DNA of 64,000 nucleotides. Source: Mastigias papua. Taxonomy: Eukaryota; Cnidaria; Scyphozoa; Rhizostomeae; Mastigiidae. Positions 1-12,440 of the stretch are shown here, piece by piece (position 1 is the first letter of the stretch; the number at the start of each line of letters is the position of its first letter). A program made the translations under genes and the position numbers. Under the pieces are notes generated by a model, which saw only the letters and a program-made list of their open reading frames with translations, was not told where the DNA came from and searched no databases. Location: positions 12,511,028 to 12,575,027 of the forward strand of contig OZ025276.1 of assembly GCA_964019165.1 (NCBI GenBank). Direction: 5' to 3'.

Positions 1-1064
1 TGGTCGTTCAAACTGAGACAGCCAAAACCATTGGCCAAAACGCACGTAGGCTGCCATCGTTATGCTCACTCGGTCTCAAGCTTCCATTGATGGCACGATA
101 AGTACAAGTGTTACCCGAATTTCAGATAACTGGAGCATTACCGACAACAGAAGCGTTTGTTAAAGTTGTATAAGTTTTCCATATTGACCCGAATGTATCC
201 GAAACAGCACTTGCCCATGGAGGCTCAAACTGCGAGGTTCCGGGCTGCTGCCGTGCGAGGCAACATGGACCATAGCGACAGACAAAGCTGTGTGAGTCAG
301 AACTCTTTAGTGATAAATATCGTTCTTGATAGTGTTATTTCCTTCGTTCACGAATTACCCACAAAAAAAGTTCGAAGAGATCATACTTATCGCTCATCTT
401 TGTAATAGCGTATTGAAACAGTTTTGCGTCAAAGAAGGAAGCCAAAAACCTTTAATCTGTCAGATATATCCGTAACTTTTCTCTACTGTGTTTGAAATTT
501 GACTCCAGAACAATCCCAAACCAATTCTAATACCAAAGATATGCATATTGTTAACAATAACCTGCATTTAAGCGCCTTAAATGCCACTATTAAGACTCAA
601 AGACTACACAAGACACACCTGGAGACATGCAATGCACTCCAAACATTGGGCCATTATATGAATACACTTTTTTCTACAAAAAAGGCTTTATGACGACTTC
701 AGTACCAAAACTTTCCTAACATTTTCATAGTAAGGATGCTTGAGCCTATGTAGCCCAAGGGCCTAAACCAAGTGTAGATCTGACCAGTGGAACTGTCTCG
801 CTTTGTGAAGTTGCAAGGAATATCTATGTACTGAAACTACGTCATCAAAACTAAACCAAATTAACACGTCTGCTAATGATATGTATTAAGATACATTAAT
901 TTAATAAGGAATGAAGCGATACTATTTACTCTTTAGATAACTTGGCAGTTTTTACCTTTTTTCACGGTATTTGTGAGAGTACCAAGGAAAGACCACACCC
1001 ACTTTTTATACGTCTGCAATCGTTTCTTAGTTTAGGCATTGTGCAACACTACAGTCTTACACAG
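1..1064. other. Unassigned AT-rich DNA
   Basis: No exon, RNA gene or recognisable repeat could be supported here. The short open frames have no family resemblance and no convincing splice context. Confidence 0.5.
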
Positions 1065-1100
1065 ACAGACATGCAATACACAACTTTTTTCTCAGAATAT

Positions 1101-1236
<136 letters not shown>

Positions 1237-1239
1237 GAC

Positions 1240-1830
1240 ATGCAATACACACCTTTTTTATCGGAATGTAGTCCATAAGAATATCAAGGCTCAAATGCGT
1301 CGAAATTTAAGAACGATTTAAGAATAATGCAAGGTTCAAGCTTCATTACGGCTTAGTTCTTTGCTGAATTGAGTTGTCTTTCGAAAACAAAACAAGAGTG
1401 AGTTTCACTATCCCGTCTGGAACTGGCTACACTAAGATACGATTCAGAAACCCAACTCCTCAACGAGTGTCAGTTACACCTTTTATTACAAGAATATAAT
1501 CTATATGAGAATTATTGCTCAAAATCACTAAAATTTAAGAATACTTGAAGAACATTCGTAGGTTCAAAATCAGAAAAACTTAAGAATATTGAGGCCCAGT
1601 GACAAATTCGGTATTCTCATAAAAAAGTGTGTACAGAAACATAACACTGGAGTATATAGATCTACACAGGGAATACAGATAACTTATATAAAAAAATTTG
1701 CGTGAAAAGTGGAATTTAGGTGAACCTATCGATATAATTAGGTCTCAAACATCCAGTATTGAACTTTCTTAACTTTTTGGGCAGTAGAGGAATACTTTCT
1801 GACAAAAGGTGTGTGTACACAAAAAGAGCG
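1240..1830. mobile_element. Decayed copies of the TTATAAG-TIR element family
   Basis: The 1255-1320 and 1540-1600 stretches share the pattern 'aggctcaa...tttaagaa...' with the element at 43558-43903. The 1735-1820 stretch (minus orientation) matches the 13690-13800 element, with the shared core CCAGTA(C/T)TGAACT followed by a CTTAAC-type box. No clean termini are left, so this is assigned as fragments only. Confidence 0.5.
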
Positions 1831-2794
1831 ATCGAAATATTCCCAAGTAACAGGGACTTCCAGACTTCAAATTCAATTGGAAATTTCGCAATATTGAACC
1901 ATGAGTAAATTATATGTACAGATGTCAAATATAGATCCTTTTATGGTTAACATAAGTTTATACATATAACGCAAATCCATCGCTAAGATAAAATATAGTA
2001 TTCAGAAGGAAACTGGATACAGAATAGTGACTATTATCCTCAAATTCAGAAACTGGATAAGTTCTGTTTGATATACATCTAGCCTTAGATGTAAACACCA
2101 AAGGTAAATGAAAGCGAAAATTAGGTTCAGCTTAATTTCTTTTATATATCAGTAATGATCATGCGTGTATATTGGCCCATCGAGTGAATACCGCCATAGT
2201 CTATTGATAGATAGATAATTTCCTGACAAAATTCTAATGATCTCAAACCATCAAATAGATAACGAGATATTTTCCAAGATTGCAAAGCTAAGTGGACAAG
2301 ATTCACGTACGAAGATAACAAAGTACAAAAGTACAGTACAATAGAGAGCAAAGTACCCCGACAATATAATATTATGCCATGATGGTCGCGCTTGAAACGT
2401 CCATGGTTTGTATACAACCCTCAAGATAGTCTGTGTCCACTCCTTCCCGGAACGGTTTCTCACAGCGAGCAAAGCCTACATTCATGCCAGCTAAGCAACA
2501 TATATGGATTTCAATTCTATTTAATTCCTTGTGTCAATTATTTATTGTGTATTCTACTCTCCTTTGTGCTGGCGTGTGTTGTAGTCATATCGAAATGAAA
2601 CGGATCCTGCTACATTGAACAATAGCTCAAAACATAACAAAAATCATCAAATCACATGAGACAATTCTGTAATATAATTGAATTCCACGCAACTGGCTTC
2701 ATATGTTCAAGCAGACTCATTAGTGCACACTGACTACATTATATCCTACTCTGCAAGTTACTACATGGTGTCTAAAAGACAAATATGAAATAAT
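1831..2794. other. Unassigned AT-rich DNA
   Basis: Nothing supportable was seen. The short open frames on both strands lack conserved motifs. Confidence 0.45.
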
Positions 2795-2795
2795 G

Positions 2796-3357
<562 letters not shown>

Positions 3358-3405
3358 ACTCAAAAGCTGCAATCTCTAAAAAACTTTTTTAAATGCTTGA
3401 TACAA

Positions 3406-3518
3406 CTCAAGAAAACACTTCAACTTTTTAAAACGTTTCTACTTGCGTCTTCATCAGTTCATAGCTGATGAAGATGCAAGTCGAAACGTTTTATAGAGTT
3501 GAAGTTTTTCTTGAATTC
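3406..3518. repeat. Fold-back element with CTGATGA...GAAAC core
   Basis: The left arm 3406-3460 and right arm 3464-3518 are nearly perfect reverse complements over about 54 bp, including ACTTCAACT / AGTTGAAGT and AAACGTTTC / GAAACGTTT, with a loop of only a few bases. The right arm reads CTGATGA, then a short GCAA-loop hairpin, then GAAAC, which resembles the catalytic core of hammerhead ribozymes of the kind known in Penelope-like retroelements. There is one extra base before stem II, so activity is doubtful. A related fold-back lies at 51861-51978. Confidence 0.6.
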
Positions 3519-3651
3519 TACACACACGAGTTGCAGTTTTTCTTGAATTCTACACACACGAGTTGCAGTTTTTCTTGAATTCTACACACACGAGTTGAAG
3601 TTTTTCTTGAATTCTACACACACGAGCTGAAGTTTTTCTTGAATTCTACAC
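3497..3651. repeat. 32-bp tandem repeat, about 5 copies
   Basis: The unit starts GAGTTGCAG, then a T5 tract, CTTGAATTC and TACACACAC. Copies differ at only one or two positions (TTGAAG/TTGCAG, GAGTTG/GAGCTG). It is an amplification of the right-hand end of the adjoining fold-back element, and the last copy runs into another CTGATGA-type motif at about 3652. Confidence 0.85.
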
Positions 3652-3948
3652 ACTGATGAAGGCCTACACCGACACGTCTTACAAAAGTGCTTTCAATGAG
3701 TCTCTTATATATACACATACATACATATATAAACTACCTTGCATAATCCGGATCGGTTTTCTCCGGATTTTGTGCATTCTGGAAAGAATTGCTACGTCCA
3801 ATTAGTTTCCTACTAAATTGTACTAAAATAATTCTCAATATCAGGATCTCCTAGCCCGGATAAATGCATAAACCAAACAACTTATTCCGGTTCATTTCGT
3901 ACAAGTACATATTGTTTATTCACCATACTCGGGATCAACGATCCTTTC

Positions 3949-4182
<234 letters not shown>

Positions 4183-4216
4183 CAATTCTATTTTCATTTC
4201 ATTTTCATATAATTTA

Positions 4217-4262
4217 AGGAGGGTGGCCCTTCAGCTAACGCTGGTTTTCAAGGGGCCCTCCA
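4217..4262 (-). other. LINE 3' UTR stem-loop
   Basis: On the minus strand the arms GGAGGG and CCCTCC enclose CCCTT/AAGGG and then CAGC-GTTA-GCTG, giving three nested stems. A second LINE remnant at 42305-42348 has GAGAGG/CCTCTC with the same CCCTT/AAGGG inner stem, so pairing is kept while bases change. LINE RTs often recognise a 3' hairpin to prime reverse transcription, and this is a candidate for that role. Confidence 0.6.
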
Positions 4263-4392
4263 TTTAAATTACAATATAATGTTTAAAAATAGACATAAAA
4301 TAGGTTACAAGTAAATAATTAAAAATAATTAAAATACCTTTAAAATACAAATAAATTTACGAATTATTAATATAAAAAAACCAAAAAGGTTC

Positions 4393-6363
4393 CTAATTGT
4401 CCTTTAGAAGTCTTTCTTTAAAAATATTCAGGGAAGATGCCTGCTTAATTTCAGATTTAAGGGCATTCCATGACTTTGGACCGCTAAAAGAAAAGCAATT
4501 TTGCCCATTGTTTGTTGCTTTCTTAGGTAGTTGTAAGTCCGTAGCGGTATTTCGAAGAACTCTTAGATGATTTTCTGAGTTTCTTATCAATAAATCTGAT
4601 ATATACTTAGGTGTTAGGCCATTAAGTGCCTTGAATACCATAGTGTTAATCTCGGTATCAATCATATCTTGAATTGTTTTTAATCCGAGAGTATTTAGAA
4701 GTGGCCTGGCATCAGCATCGAAGTGGCTGTTTGTCAGTATCCTTGCTGCTCGATTTTGAAGTTTTTGCAAGTGGTTCTTTTCAGTTGCGCCACATTTACC
4801 CCAAACTGAGCAACAGTATCTAAATTGGGGCTCAACGATACCGCTATATAGTGTTTTTAGAGTGCCTTGAGTTAAAAAGTTTTTAGCATGTTTCAAAAAG
4901 CCAATTGCTCTACTGATTTTTATTAAAAGAGCTTTGATATGGCCTTTCCAATTAAGGTTATTATCCACTTGTACACCAAGATATTTGGTAAATTGGACAT
5001 TATCGATTCGTTCTTCTTGTATGCTCAAAAATAATTCCTTACTATTTTCAGATAACCACTTTTCCTTCTGCTTTGTTAATATAGCCATAGCCTTTGTTTT
5101 AGTAACATTGAGAGACAGTCTATTGCCCTTCAACCATTCAAAGACCGAAGTAAGGTCCTTGTTCATTGCCTCATTTAACTTTTGAACGTCATCAGACCGA
5201 TAGGAGAGACTAGTATCGTCAGCGTACATTGCTATCGTGGAATTTTGGACAGCTTGTGGTAGATCATTAATGTAGACAAGAAATAACAAGGGCCCTAAGC
5301 ACGACCCCTGAGGTACTCCAATATTAATGTCCATTAGTCGTGACTCAACTCCATTTATGCAACAATACTGCTTGCGATTTGAAAGATACGACTTAAACCA
5401 TGATAATTCTCTTCCTAGGAGACCGTAGTGCTCTAATTTTTGACACAGAATATTGTGATCTACAGTGTCAAAAGCTTTTTCTAGATCGATGAATACTAAA
5501 CCAACAAGCTGTCCACTGTCTAGAGCGCTGTACCAATCATCGGTGCTTTTTAATAGAGACGTAAGGGTTGAGTGTAATCTACCAAAACCAGATTGCTCAT
5601 TAGCAAGTAGGTTATTTGAATTCAAATGCTGGTACAGTTGATTATAAATAAGTCTTTCGAAGAGCCTTGAGATGACGGGCAATACCGATATTGGGCGATA
5701 ATTTGTTTTTTCACTTTTATCTCCCTCTTTGTAAATGGGTGCTACCCTAGCAATTTTCCATATATCGGGAAAGATGCTCGTCTCCAGGGACGTATTAAAA
5801 AGCATAGCCATTGAATTTTCTAAGAGTGGCAGGGCTAGTTTTAGGAAGTAACTTGAAATAGTGTCAGTTCCAAAGCTCTTCGAATTAATGGATTTGGCAA
5901 TGGCTTCCCTTATGTCCTTGCATGTAATGGATGTGAATCTAAATTTTGGAACTGAGCTCTTTATTTGATATTTTCCTGATAATAAAGGGTTCACAGTCTC
6001 TTCAATATTCTTAGCAAGATTGGTACCTATGGTGCAAAAGTAGTCATTCATAACATTAGCAATTTCGCTGTTACTAGAGATTTCCTGATCACAGTTCTTG
6101 ATATAATCAATATTTGTAGATTTGGATTTTTTATTAATAATTTCATTTATCGCCCTCCAAGAACCTTTAATATCCCCTTTGCACGCAGTGATCTTGTCGT
6201 TGTAATATTTTCTCTTAAGCTCGTTGTTAAGAGAATTACTTGCATTACGAGCTTTTCTATATGACCTCATCAAAGCAGAAGATTGAGATTTAACAGCATT
6301 CTTTTTAAGTCTATCCCTGGTCCGCATTAGTTTTTTAAGTTTTTCATTTACCAGGGGGAACAT
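4393..6363 (-). CDS. LINE reverse transcriptase, ORF2 fragment
   Basis: A 656-codon frame without internal stops. The first 130 residues are the usual post-endonuclease linker, rich in K and R (LMRTRDRLKKNAVKS). The RT domain follows: NYRPISVLPVISRLFERL (fingers), then EQSGF, VFIDLEKAFDTVDH (first catalytic Asp), GVPQGSCLGPLLF near residue 350 and YADD near residue 380. A thumb region and a C-terminal part (YCCSVWG, then FKERLLKDN at the end) complete the normal LINE ORF2 order. The apparent start is not real: coding sequence continues upstream in another frame (6348-6533, ending ...SEKCSPW). No cellular role is proposed. Confidence 0.92.
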   Translation of the reverse strand: MFPLVNEKLKKLMRTRDRLKKNAVKSQSSALMRSYRKARNASNSLNNELKRKYYNDKITACKGDIKGSWRAINEIINKKSKSTNIDYIKNCDQEISSNSEIANVMNDYFCTIGTNLAKNIEETVNPLLSGKYQIKSSVPKFRFTSITCKDIREAIAKSINSKSFGTDTISSYFLKLALPLLENSMAMLFNTSLETSIFPDIWKIARVAPIYKEGDKSEKTNYRPISVLPVISRLFERLIYNQLYQHLNSNNLLANEQSGFGRLHSTLTSLLKSTDDWYSALDSGQLVGLVFIDLEKAFDTVDHNILCQKLEHYGLLGRELSWFKSYLSNRKQYCCINGVESRLMDINIGVPQGSCLGPLLFLVYINDLPQAVQNSTIAMYADDTSLSYRSDDVQKLNEAMNKDLTSVFEWLKGNRLSLNVTKTKAMAILTKQKEKWLSENSKELFLSIQEERIDNVQFTKYLGVQVDNNLNWKGHIKALLIKISRAIGFLKHAKNFLTQGTLKTLYSGIVEPQFRYCCSVWGKCGATEKNHLQKLQNRAARILTNSHFDADARPLLNTLGLKTIQDMIDTEINTMVFKALNGLTPKYISDLLIRNSENHLRVLRNTATDLQLPKKATNNGQNCFSFSGPKSWNALKSEIKQASSLNIFKERLLKDN

Positions 6364-6877
6364 TTCTCAGACACACGAATTCGGCTTAATGGGGCATGTT
6401 TCTCAATTATAAGAGAGAATAGATTTGTCCACTCACAAACCGAGTAATTCACGTTATCAGTTTTACTTACAATATGCTCCCAGCAAATATTAGATATATC
6501 TGATAAGAAAGCATCTTGGTTGAAATTTTTCATTTTACGAGTTTTTATTATCTTGTGATCCCTAGCAATAGCACCATTAAATTACCGAATACAATAGACC
6601 ATGTAATGGTCACTCATACTGACCTCATATACCCCTGATTCGGTAATATTTGAGGTACAGCTAGTTGCAATGTGGTCAATAATAGTAGAAGAGCTGGAGG
6701 TAAAGTTGGGTCTTCTATAAGCTGTTTTAAACCATAGATGTTATATATATTTGACAGAAGTTTAGCATAGTTGTCGGTTAAATGATCTTTTTCTTTATTG
6801 CCAAAATCACAATTGGTGTCTCCAAGAAGGATTAATTCTTTACCTTCTTTATCCAAGTAGGAGACTATTTTCTCCAT
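6348..6877 (-). pseudogene. LINE endonuclease domain, frameshifted remnant
   Basis: Two short frames belong to the LINE just downstream. 6614-6877 gives ELILLGDTNCDFG and QLIEDPT, the conserved catalytic-Asp region of APE-type endonucleases. After a frameshift near 6705 the reading continues in another frame (TIDHIATSCTSNITESG, then MSDHYMV, the Ser-Asp-His motif) and hits a stop near 6585. 6348-6533 is the segment joining the endonuclease to the RT. The upstream part with WYRPP lies at about 6890-6950. Confidence 0.8.
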
Positions 6878-7026
6878 CTTTTCAAAAGTTTCAACTGTAT
6901 CACTTGGTGGCCTATACCAAGCTAGAACAAGAAAAGATTTTGCTATCTATATAGTTTTTAGTTCAATTCTCAACTAGTTTCGCCAATGTGTCATCATCAG
7001 GAGAATGAAAATATATGTATTTATAA

Positions 7027-7151
<125 letters not shown>

Positions 7152-7410
7152 ACATTCATAATGCACATATATATAGATATAACCTATATAGGCTCATTGA
7201 AATAAAGAGCTCAATTGATGAGGCACATCTATGATTAAATAATAGTTAAAACCTGACAGATTAGGCTACATACAAAATGGAATAATATAAACTACCTCAA
7301 TAAACTGCCCAATACATCTGAAACTTTCCTGGATACACTAAGTGTGAATGGTTACATCCCTTAAATTGCTAAAAAAAGAGTTCTGCTTGCAAACACATTA
7401 GTGGCTATCT

Positions 7411-10178
7411 TTAATCTATTTCTTTTAATCCATATCTTCCTTTAAGAACATCCTCTACTTGATTTAGAGCACATCCATCTCTTATTATTTTGTATTGTCC
7501 ATTCACTGACAAGTCTACAACTGTTGAGCCAAGACGTGATTCTTCTGTATTTCCAAGACACCCACCATCAAAAACCAAATCTAATTTTGGCCACAAATAT
7601 TGGAACTCCTGTTTGAAATATAAACAAGAATGCTTTTTGACCACTAAGGGTTGGAGGTAGGCAAACATTTTGGGGGGAACCAATGACACAATGATTCTTC
7701 AAGTGTTGGAGGGTCGCAAAAATTCTTGCCTGTATTTTCCAGAAATCTTTTAGGTAAATTGCTACATTTGTTTCATGCTATCTAGAGATACACTTCAACC
7801 TTATAACTTACAATCCCAGAATGACAAATTAAAAAGTAGCTATCACTTACGCATGAGTTACTTTCAAATAAGAACGCCATATAACTACACTACTAAACTA
7901 GCTTTCAACTTTTGAGCAAACACCCTAACTGAACTTATCAGTGAAAGACTTAACTGCAAGACAGGTGGTGGCAGATCTAGGATGGAGCATGGGATCCAGT
8001 TAAGTAAAATCCTACATTGGCTCAAAAAGTAGAGTAAAATCTTGATGACTCTTATCATTTAGGGGCAATGGCCTACAACCCCCCTGGATCCATTACATAG
8101 GACAGACATAGTCTGGCTTTGATGTGGCAAATCAGAGAATGCAGTGACTATTGGCAACACATGAAGACAGTAGACAACCAGGTTGCTGAGTTAGACAAAT
8201 TTCTAACTCAGTAGTAGGTAGAGACAGCTAGTGACAAGTAATGACAGCTCAGTAACAATAAAACTTGATGGAAACAAGTAGTCCTAAATTCTGGCAACAC
8301 TTGGCAACAACTTTTCCCAGAATATCATTGGTATTTCAAATTTAGCATAAGTTCAAGAAATCTAGTAACAGACTAAGACACATTGTCTAGTAGCAGGCAA
8401 AGACAAGTAGTGATAGGTAGCAACAGTTGGCAACCTTATGGAAAATAAAGAGAACAACAAAAATCAAAGCCATACCTCTACCCTAAGGCAACTTCTTGCT
8501 GCACTCCTATTGGCACTAGTCAATGCAATTGGTTCATCGCATATTCTTGCAATTTCCCTTATGAACTGATGGTCTGGAATTCGAACACCAATCAACTCTG
8601 TTGCAGGATTCAAATCAGGATTTAACTCTGGTTTTCTTTTAAAAACAAGGGTCACTGGCCCAGGAAGAAGGTCATTGAGTACATTAAAGGTTACAGTCAC
8701 TTCACACCATCTAAAATCAATAATATCTGTAAAATATCTGTTGGTACTATTTGATATGGTGAAGCTAATTATTGTTGGCAAGCAACAGAAAGGCTTATCA
8801 ATTCCATATGAATATATATTGTTTTAAAATAATAATTCACCTGTTGGCTTAAGCTATCAGATTGAGTGTTCTGTTCTCAGTTCCATATTACCTCAGGTCC
8901 CCATAATTTTCAAACATAAAGTGAATAAAATTTTTATAGCATATCCCCCATACTGCTGCATTCCATTTATACCAATAGATCACACCTCATTTGCATTTTA
9001 TTCCCTAACTATTAAAAAAGTACACTTCATCATCTGTTTTATTTTCTACAAAATTACCCTAAAAATGGAAAATTTCAGATATTACACAACATCAACCTCA
9101 AAATGAAATGTATAATTTCAGAGCATGAGGCTTGACAAACATTAATGCATTACAAAGAAATTTATGCAAAATTCCTATAACATCTTATCATCAACCATGT
9201 AGTGCACATAACCTCACCTGTCTATATCTGGAATATCAGCGACACATATTGCAATTGGCTTTTCTCGATGCCTTTCCTTTACATCATAAATTGCTTCAAC
9301 TGCCTCGCTTGACTGAGCCAGTGCAGCTATTCCATAGATAGTGTCAGTAGGGACACTGATTATCTTGCCTTGTTTTAAAGATATAGCAGCACTCTCAGAC
9401 TCTAGCTTGCACATCAAAACCGACATTGCATCTTTAAAAACAAAATGATATCACAAGTAACAAATGACTCATAGATAACAGGCCTAAACAAATTTAATCT
9501 TAAATGGAAACCCACACCCCATATCAATATGGTTTTCAAAGATAAGAAGAAGGTTGAGAGTATAAGTCTCATTGAAACCTTCTTCTCGATCTACCTGGTC
9601 AAGTTTGCTAAGAGAGGACCTCTAGGGGTAAGCGTTAGTTATTTCTTGTCCGCCATTATGAACATCGTACGTATTTTACGTATATTCATAATGGCTGACA
9701 TGAAGTAACTAACGGTAACCCCTACCCTTTACCATAACTCTTACCCTAACCCTCACCCTATGAGGTAAATGGGGTAGCATATGAATGTACAGATGAAGAG
9801 CTATCGAATGGTATATAATTTATGGGGTTAGCCTCCTGTAATCCATGAGAGGTGCGGAAGTACATTAGCGCCCATTCCTTTCCTGTTATTTCATTCAAAT
9901 CTACATACAGATCCTTTCATTTACTTTGGTTATTACTTTAATGTATTCTACTTTGCTCTCTTGACTATCTCTACAGGCTGGTATACTTCAACACAATCCA
10001 TATTAATGCAGATCTTCCATGTGTACTTGTATTTAAATTGTAAAATGTTGCGGCCGATACAGTCCTGACTCCTGAGTAAAATGGCTGTCTTCCTTATCTA
10101 AACAAAAGAAGTAACAGAGTGACCAGTTCATTCCATACCTTTTTCAAACGCATCAGACACATTCACAACCTTATCCAT
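7411..10178 (-). CDS. YRDC: YRDC-like threonylcarbamoyl-AMP synthase, 4 exons
   Basis: The exons on the minus strand are 10178-10139, 9431-9218, 8710-8476 and 7608-7411. All introns are GT-AG and phases join exactly, giving 228 aa. The family makes threonylcarbamoyl-AMP from threonine, bicarbonate and ATP, the first step of N6-threonylcarbamoyladenosine formation at tRNA position 37. Visible landmarks are ISVPTDTIYG near residue 37, KERHREKPIAI near 66, then LLPGPVTLV, GVRIPDH, LTSAN (SxN substrate-pocket motif) and LGSTVVDL before RDGCAL at the C-terminus. This is the full YrdC fold. It is shorter than human YRDC (279 aa) because the N-terminal extension (mitochondrial targeting in mammals) is missing: the first exon gives only 13 residues. 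An additional upstream exon cannot be excluded. Codon R79 is split across the 9218/8710 junction, which fixes that splice site. Confidence 0.93.
7609..8475 (-). other. YRDC intron 3
   Basis: The intron runs from GTATGG at 8475 to CAG at 7609. It holds loosely repetitive DNA at 8120-8430, where GACAAGTAGTGACAGGTAG-like units recur in degenerate form. No open frame of note is present. Confidence 0.7.
9543..9765. repeat. Fold-back element beside telomere-like CCCTAA run
   Basis: Lies within YRDC intron 1. 9627-9672 and 9676-9722 are reverse complements (GGGGTAAGCGTTAGTTA / TAACTAACGGTAACCCC, CCGCCATTATGAA / TTCATAATGGCTGA). The right arm runs directly into a C-rich strand with ACCCTAACCCTCACCCTA at about 9741-9760. 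A second small perfect inverted repeat (AGAAGAAGGTT / AACCTTCTTCT) lies at 9545-9586. Confidence 0.65.
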
Positions 10179-10564
10179 TTTATCTTCGCTACTTCTTCGT
10201 GCAACCTAAACTGTGCATAGCTCGTTGATCCAGCCTTCCAACAACCTGAACAATCCTCTAAATGTACCTTGTATGGCCTATTTCATTATTCAATGGTCTT
10301 GCATGACTATTGCATCATAAGCCTCTTATCGAAATTGAGGTCGAAATTTTCCACACAAAACAATTCAGATAATGCTACGCATTTGAAACACAATGTCTTC
10401 ATCATTTTCAGTGATGTGGAATTATTCAAGGGGTCTAATTAACTATTTCAGTTCTAGAGTTGGAGCCTGTTCTAGGGAGACTTTTCGTGGGAGGCCTAAT
10501 TCAAGAATTTACGGCATGGTGGCCAAGGGCTTTGGGTACCGCAGTGAGCATAAATCTTGTCTGG

Positions 10565-11262
10565 CTACACACTTTTTGTGCAAGAATACCTAATTTTTTG
10601 CCGAGCCTCGATATTCTTAACATTTTTTGACTTTGAGCTTAACAATATTCTTAAGTCATTCTTAAATATTAGCAATATTAAGCATTAATACTTCCAGAGT
10701 CCAGAAAGAGCCAAGGCTCCACGGCTCTGAGCCGGAGGAAAATTTTGCTCTTTATGTCGTATTTGGGGAAGATTTTGAAATTTGAATCAACAATCCAGTT
10801 TCAGCAAAGCTTTCATATAATGCGACATCAACTGTGAAAGACATAGCCTATTTACAGCAAAAGCTTCCGAGACATACACAATGCAGAGTTCAAAAACTTT
10901 GGCTAGTTTTGATAGTCTTAAAAGAGGAAGGCTTATGCTGAAGATTTGACTGCCGGAGGAAGGTTGGGCATTTTTCTGGACTCTGAATACTTCTATAGGC
11001 AGCATTCTAAAACTAAAAAGTGTTTAATGGACACTCCCCGCAGATTTTCTGCATCGTATCATAGCATAATGACTCCCAGGCCGGATTAGTGAAGCTCGCA
11101 CTTGTATGTTAATCTAAAGACAACTCAAGTAACCTAAAATCTAGCCCATCCTGAATCTTGAGCCCTGCATTATTCTTAAATTATTCTTAAATTTCAGGGA
11201 TTTTGCGCCTAAAATTTCTTATAAACTATATTCTTATAGAAAAGTTGGTATTGACACCTTTT
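10565..11262. mobile_element. TTATAAG-TIR family member (long form)
   Basis: The left part (CGAGCCTCGATATTCTTAAC near 10590) matches 43588-43620, and the right part (CTTGAGCCCTGCATTATTC, then TTTCTTATAAACTATATTC, at 11157-11240) matches 43805-43885. It is therefore the same element family as 43558-43903, with a longer or inserted middle. No transposase-like frame was found, so it is presumed non-autonomous. Confidence 0.55.
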
Positions 11263-12189
11263 CCATTTGGAAAGTGATCTGGAACATTAGAGTATCTTGT
11301 GTTCAAAAATCATATCGAAAATATCAACAACCATATCCATTTCAATTTTGATCAAGTTGTAAGTTTTTATATCGATCATAAGAAGTTATGGTTCCCAGCA
11401 ATGCTGTGAAAAGGGGCTCGGGGACCTCAATCCCCTTTGTTAAAATGAAAAGGGCTTTTAGGGAAGCTCAGCCGTTTTCCAATGAGCGTATTTCAGTTTG
11501 GTGAATCCTTAGTTTGGTAGTATGAACCAGTCCCTTACTTTTCCATAACTTTGTAGATATTTACGTTTGGACAGTTTAGAATAGAATTATGGGTGTGGTT
11601 ATGGGCGTGGCCAACAGAATAGCCTGCGGCACAGCCCCGCTTGTTAACTGTTTAGGATGGCACCACTGATTGTTACAATATATGAATATTTATTGTGTAT
11701 TGTGGCGTCTAAAACCAAACTTTCAACACATTCATGCATATTGGTCTGTTTTAACGTTTGTGCGCGTCCTGGACAATTCAGAGATTGAGATTTCAACCCT
11801 GTCGCACGAAAGATTGGTAAACAGTTTAACGTGTAATGAAACACAACTGAAATATGAATTAGCTCTCCTTAATTACTGTGGCGAGGATAGCATTAAAAGA
11901 TCAAATACATCTAATTTCCAAAGTGGTTTCCTTGGATATGTCAATGTAATTTAAAGCGAAGAAAAAAGTGAATTATAGATTGAGGAGCAACTTTTGACAG
12001 GATTGTGTAGCTTTCAATATTAATGTAGTGTTTGGCACTATGGTATAATTGATAGGAGCAAGCATATAATGTTCCATTTGCTGCATACTTTGCAAAGTCT
12101 CTCTAATCACAAGTGACCATGTTATAACATTTATTGACTTCAACTTTGGTGAAAGGTTGTCGCCAAGCCTCGAGATTGAGAGCTAGTCC
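11263..12189. other. Unassigned intergenic DNA
   Basis: No gene or repeat could be supported. Overlapping short frames at 11644-11954 on both strands have no recognisable motif. Confidence 0.4.
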
Positions 12190-12440
12190 TTATTAGGATA
12201 TGTGATCTGGAATGGTCTTCCTGATGAATTTAAAAGCGTCAAAACTCTTGCAGTATTTAAAAGACAAATTAAGTAATGGAAAGATAACTGCAACTGCGGG
12301 TTATGTTGAAAATTTGTAAACCAGGTTGGGTTTCCAGCATATCATAAACTTTTCTTGTTCTTACTTACTATATCAATCTTTGCTATATTACACTTTGCTT
12401 ATTTGCATGCGTATATTAGCTATGGAAAATTTATAATTAG
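12190..12440 (+). mobile_element. LINE 3' end remnant
   Basis: 12202-12276 reads VIWNGLPDEFKSVKTLAVFK and ends at a stop. This is the typical last stretch of a LINE ORF2 (WN-LP...FK-LK-stop). The rest of the ORF is absent, as expected of a strongly 5'-truncated insertion. The 3' UTR boundary was not determined. Confidence 0.7.

Larger units (their letters stand above)
4185..6970 (-). mobile_element. 5'-truncated non-LTR retrotransposon (Jockey/CR1-like LINE)
   Basis: Read on the minus strand, the order is: partial AP-endonuclease (WYRPP at about 6915, LLGDTNCDF at about 6815, SDHYMV near 6615), linker, reverse transcriptase (intact frame 4393-6363), C-terminal domain, 3' UTR with a GGAGGG/CCCTCC stem-loop (4217-4262) and a tail of ATGAAA/GAAAT-type repeats at about 4190-4210. 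The 5' end is lost at about 6960-7010, beside a TA array. Frameshifts lie near 6705 and 6355, and an in-frame stop lies near 6585. ORF1 and the endonuclease N-terminus are absent, so this is a dead copy, although the RT frame is unbroken and therefore probably fairly young. Confidence 0.9.

Noticed and set aside
11644..11954. Overlapping plus and minus frames of 60-95 codons
   Set aside because: No conserved motif, no splice logic and no known family.
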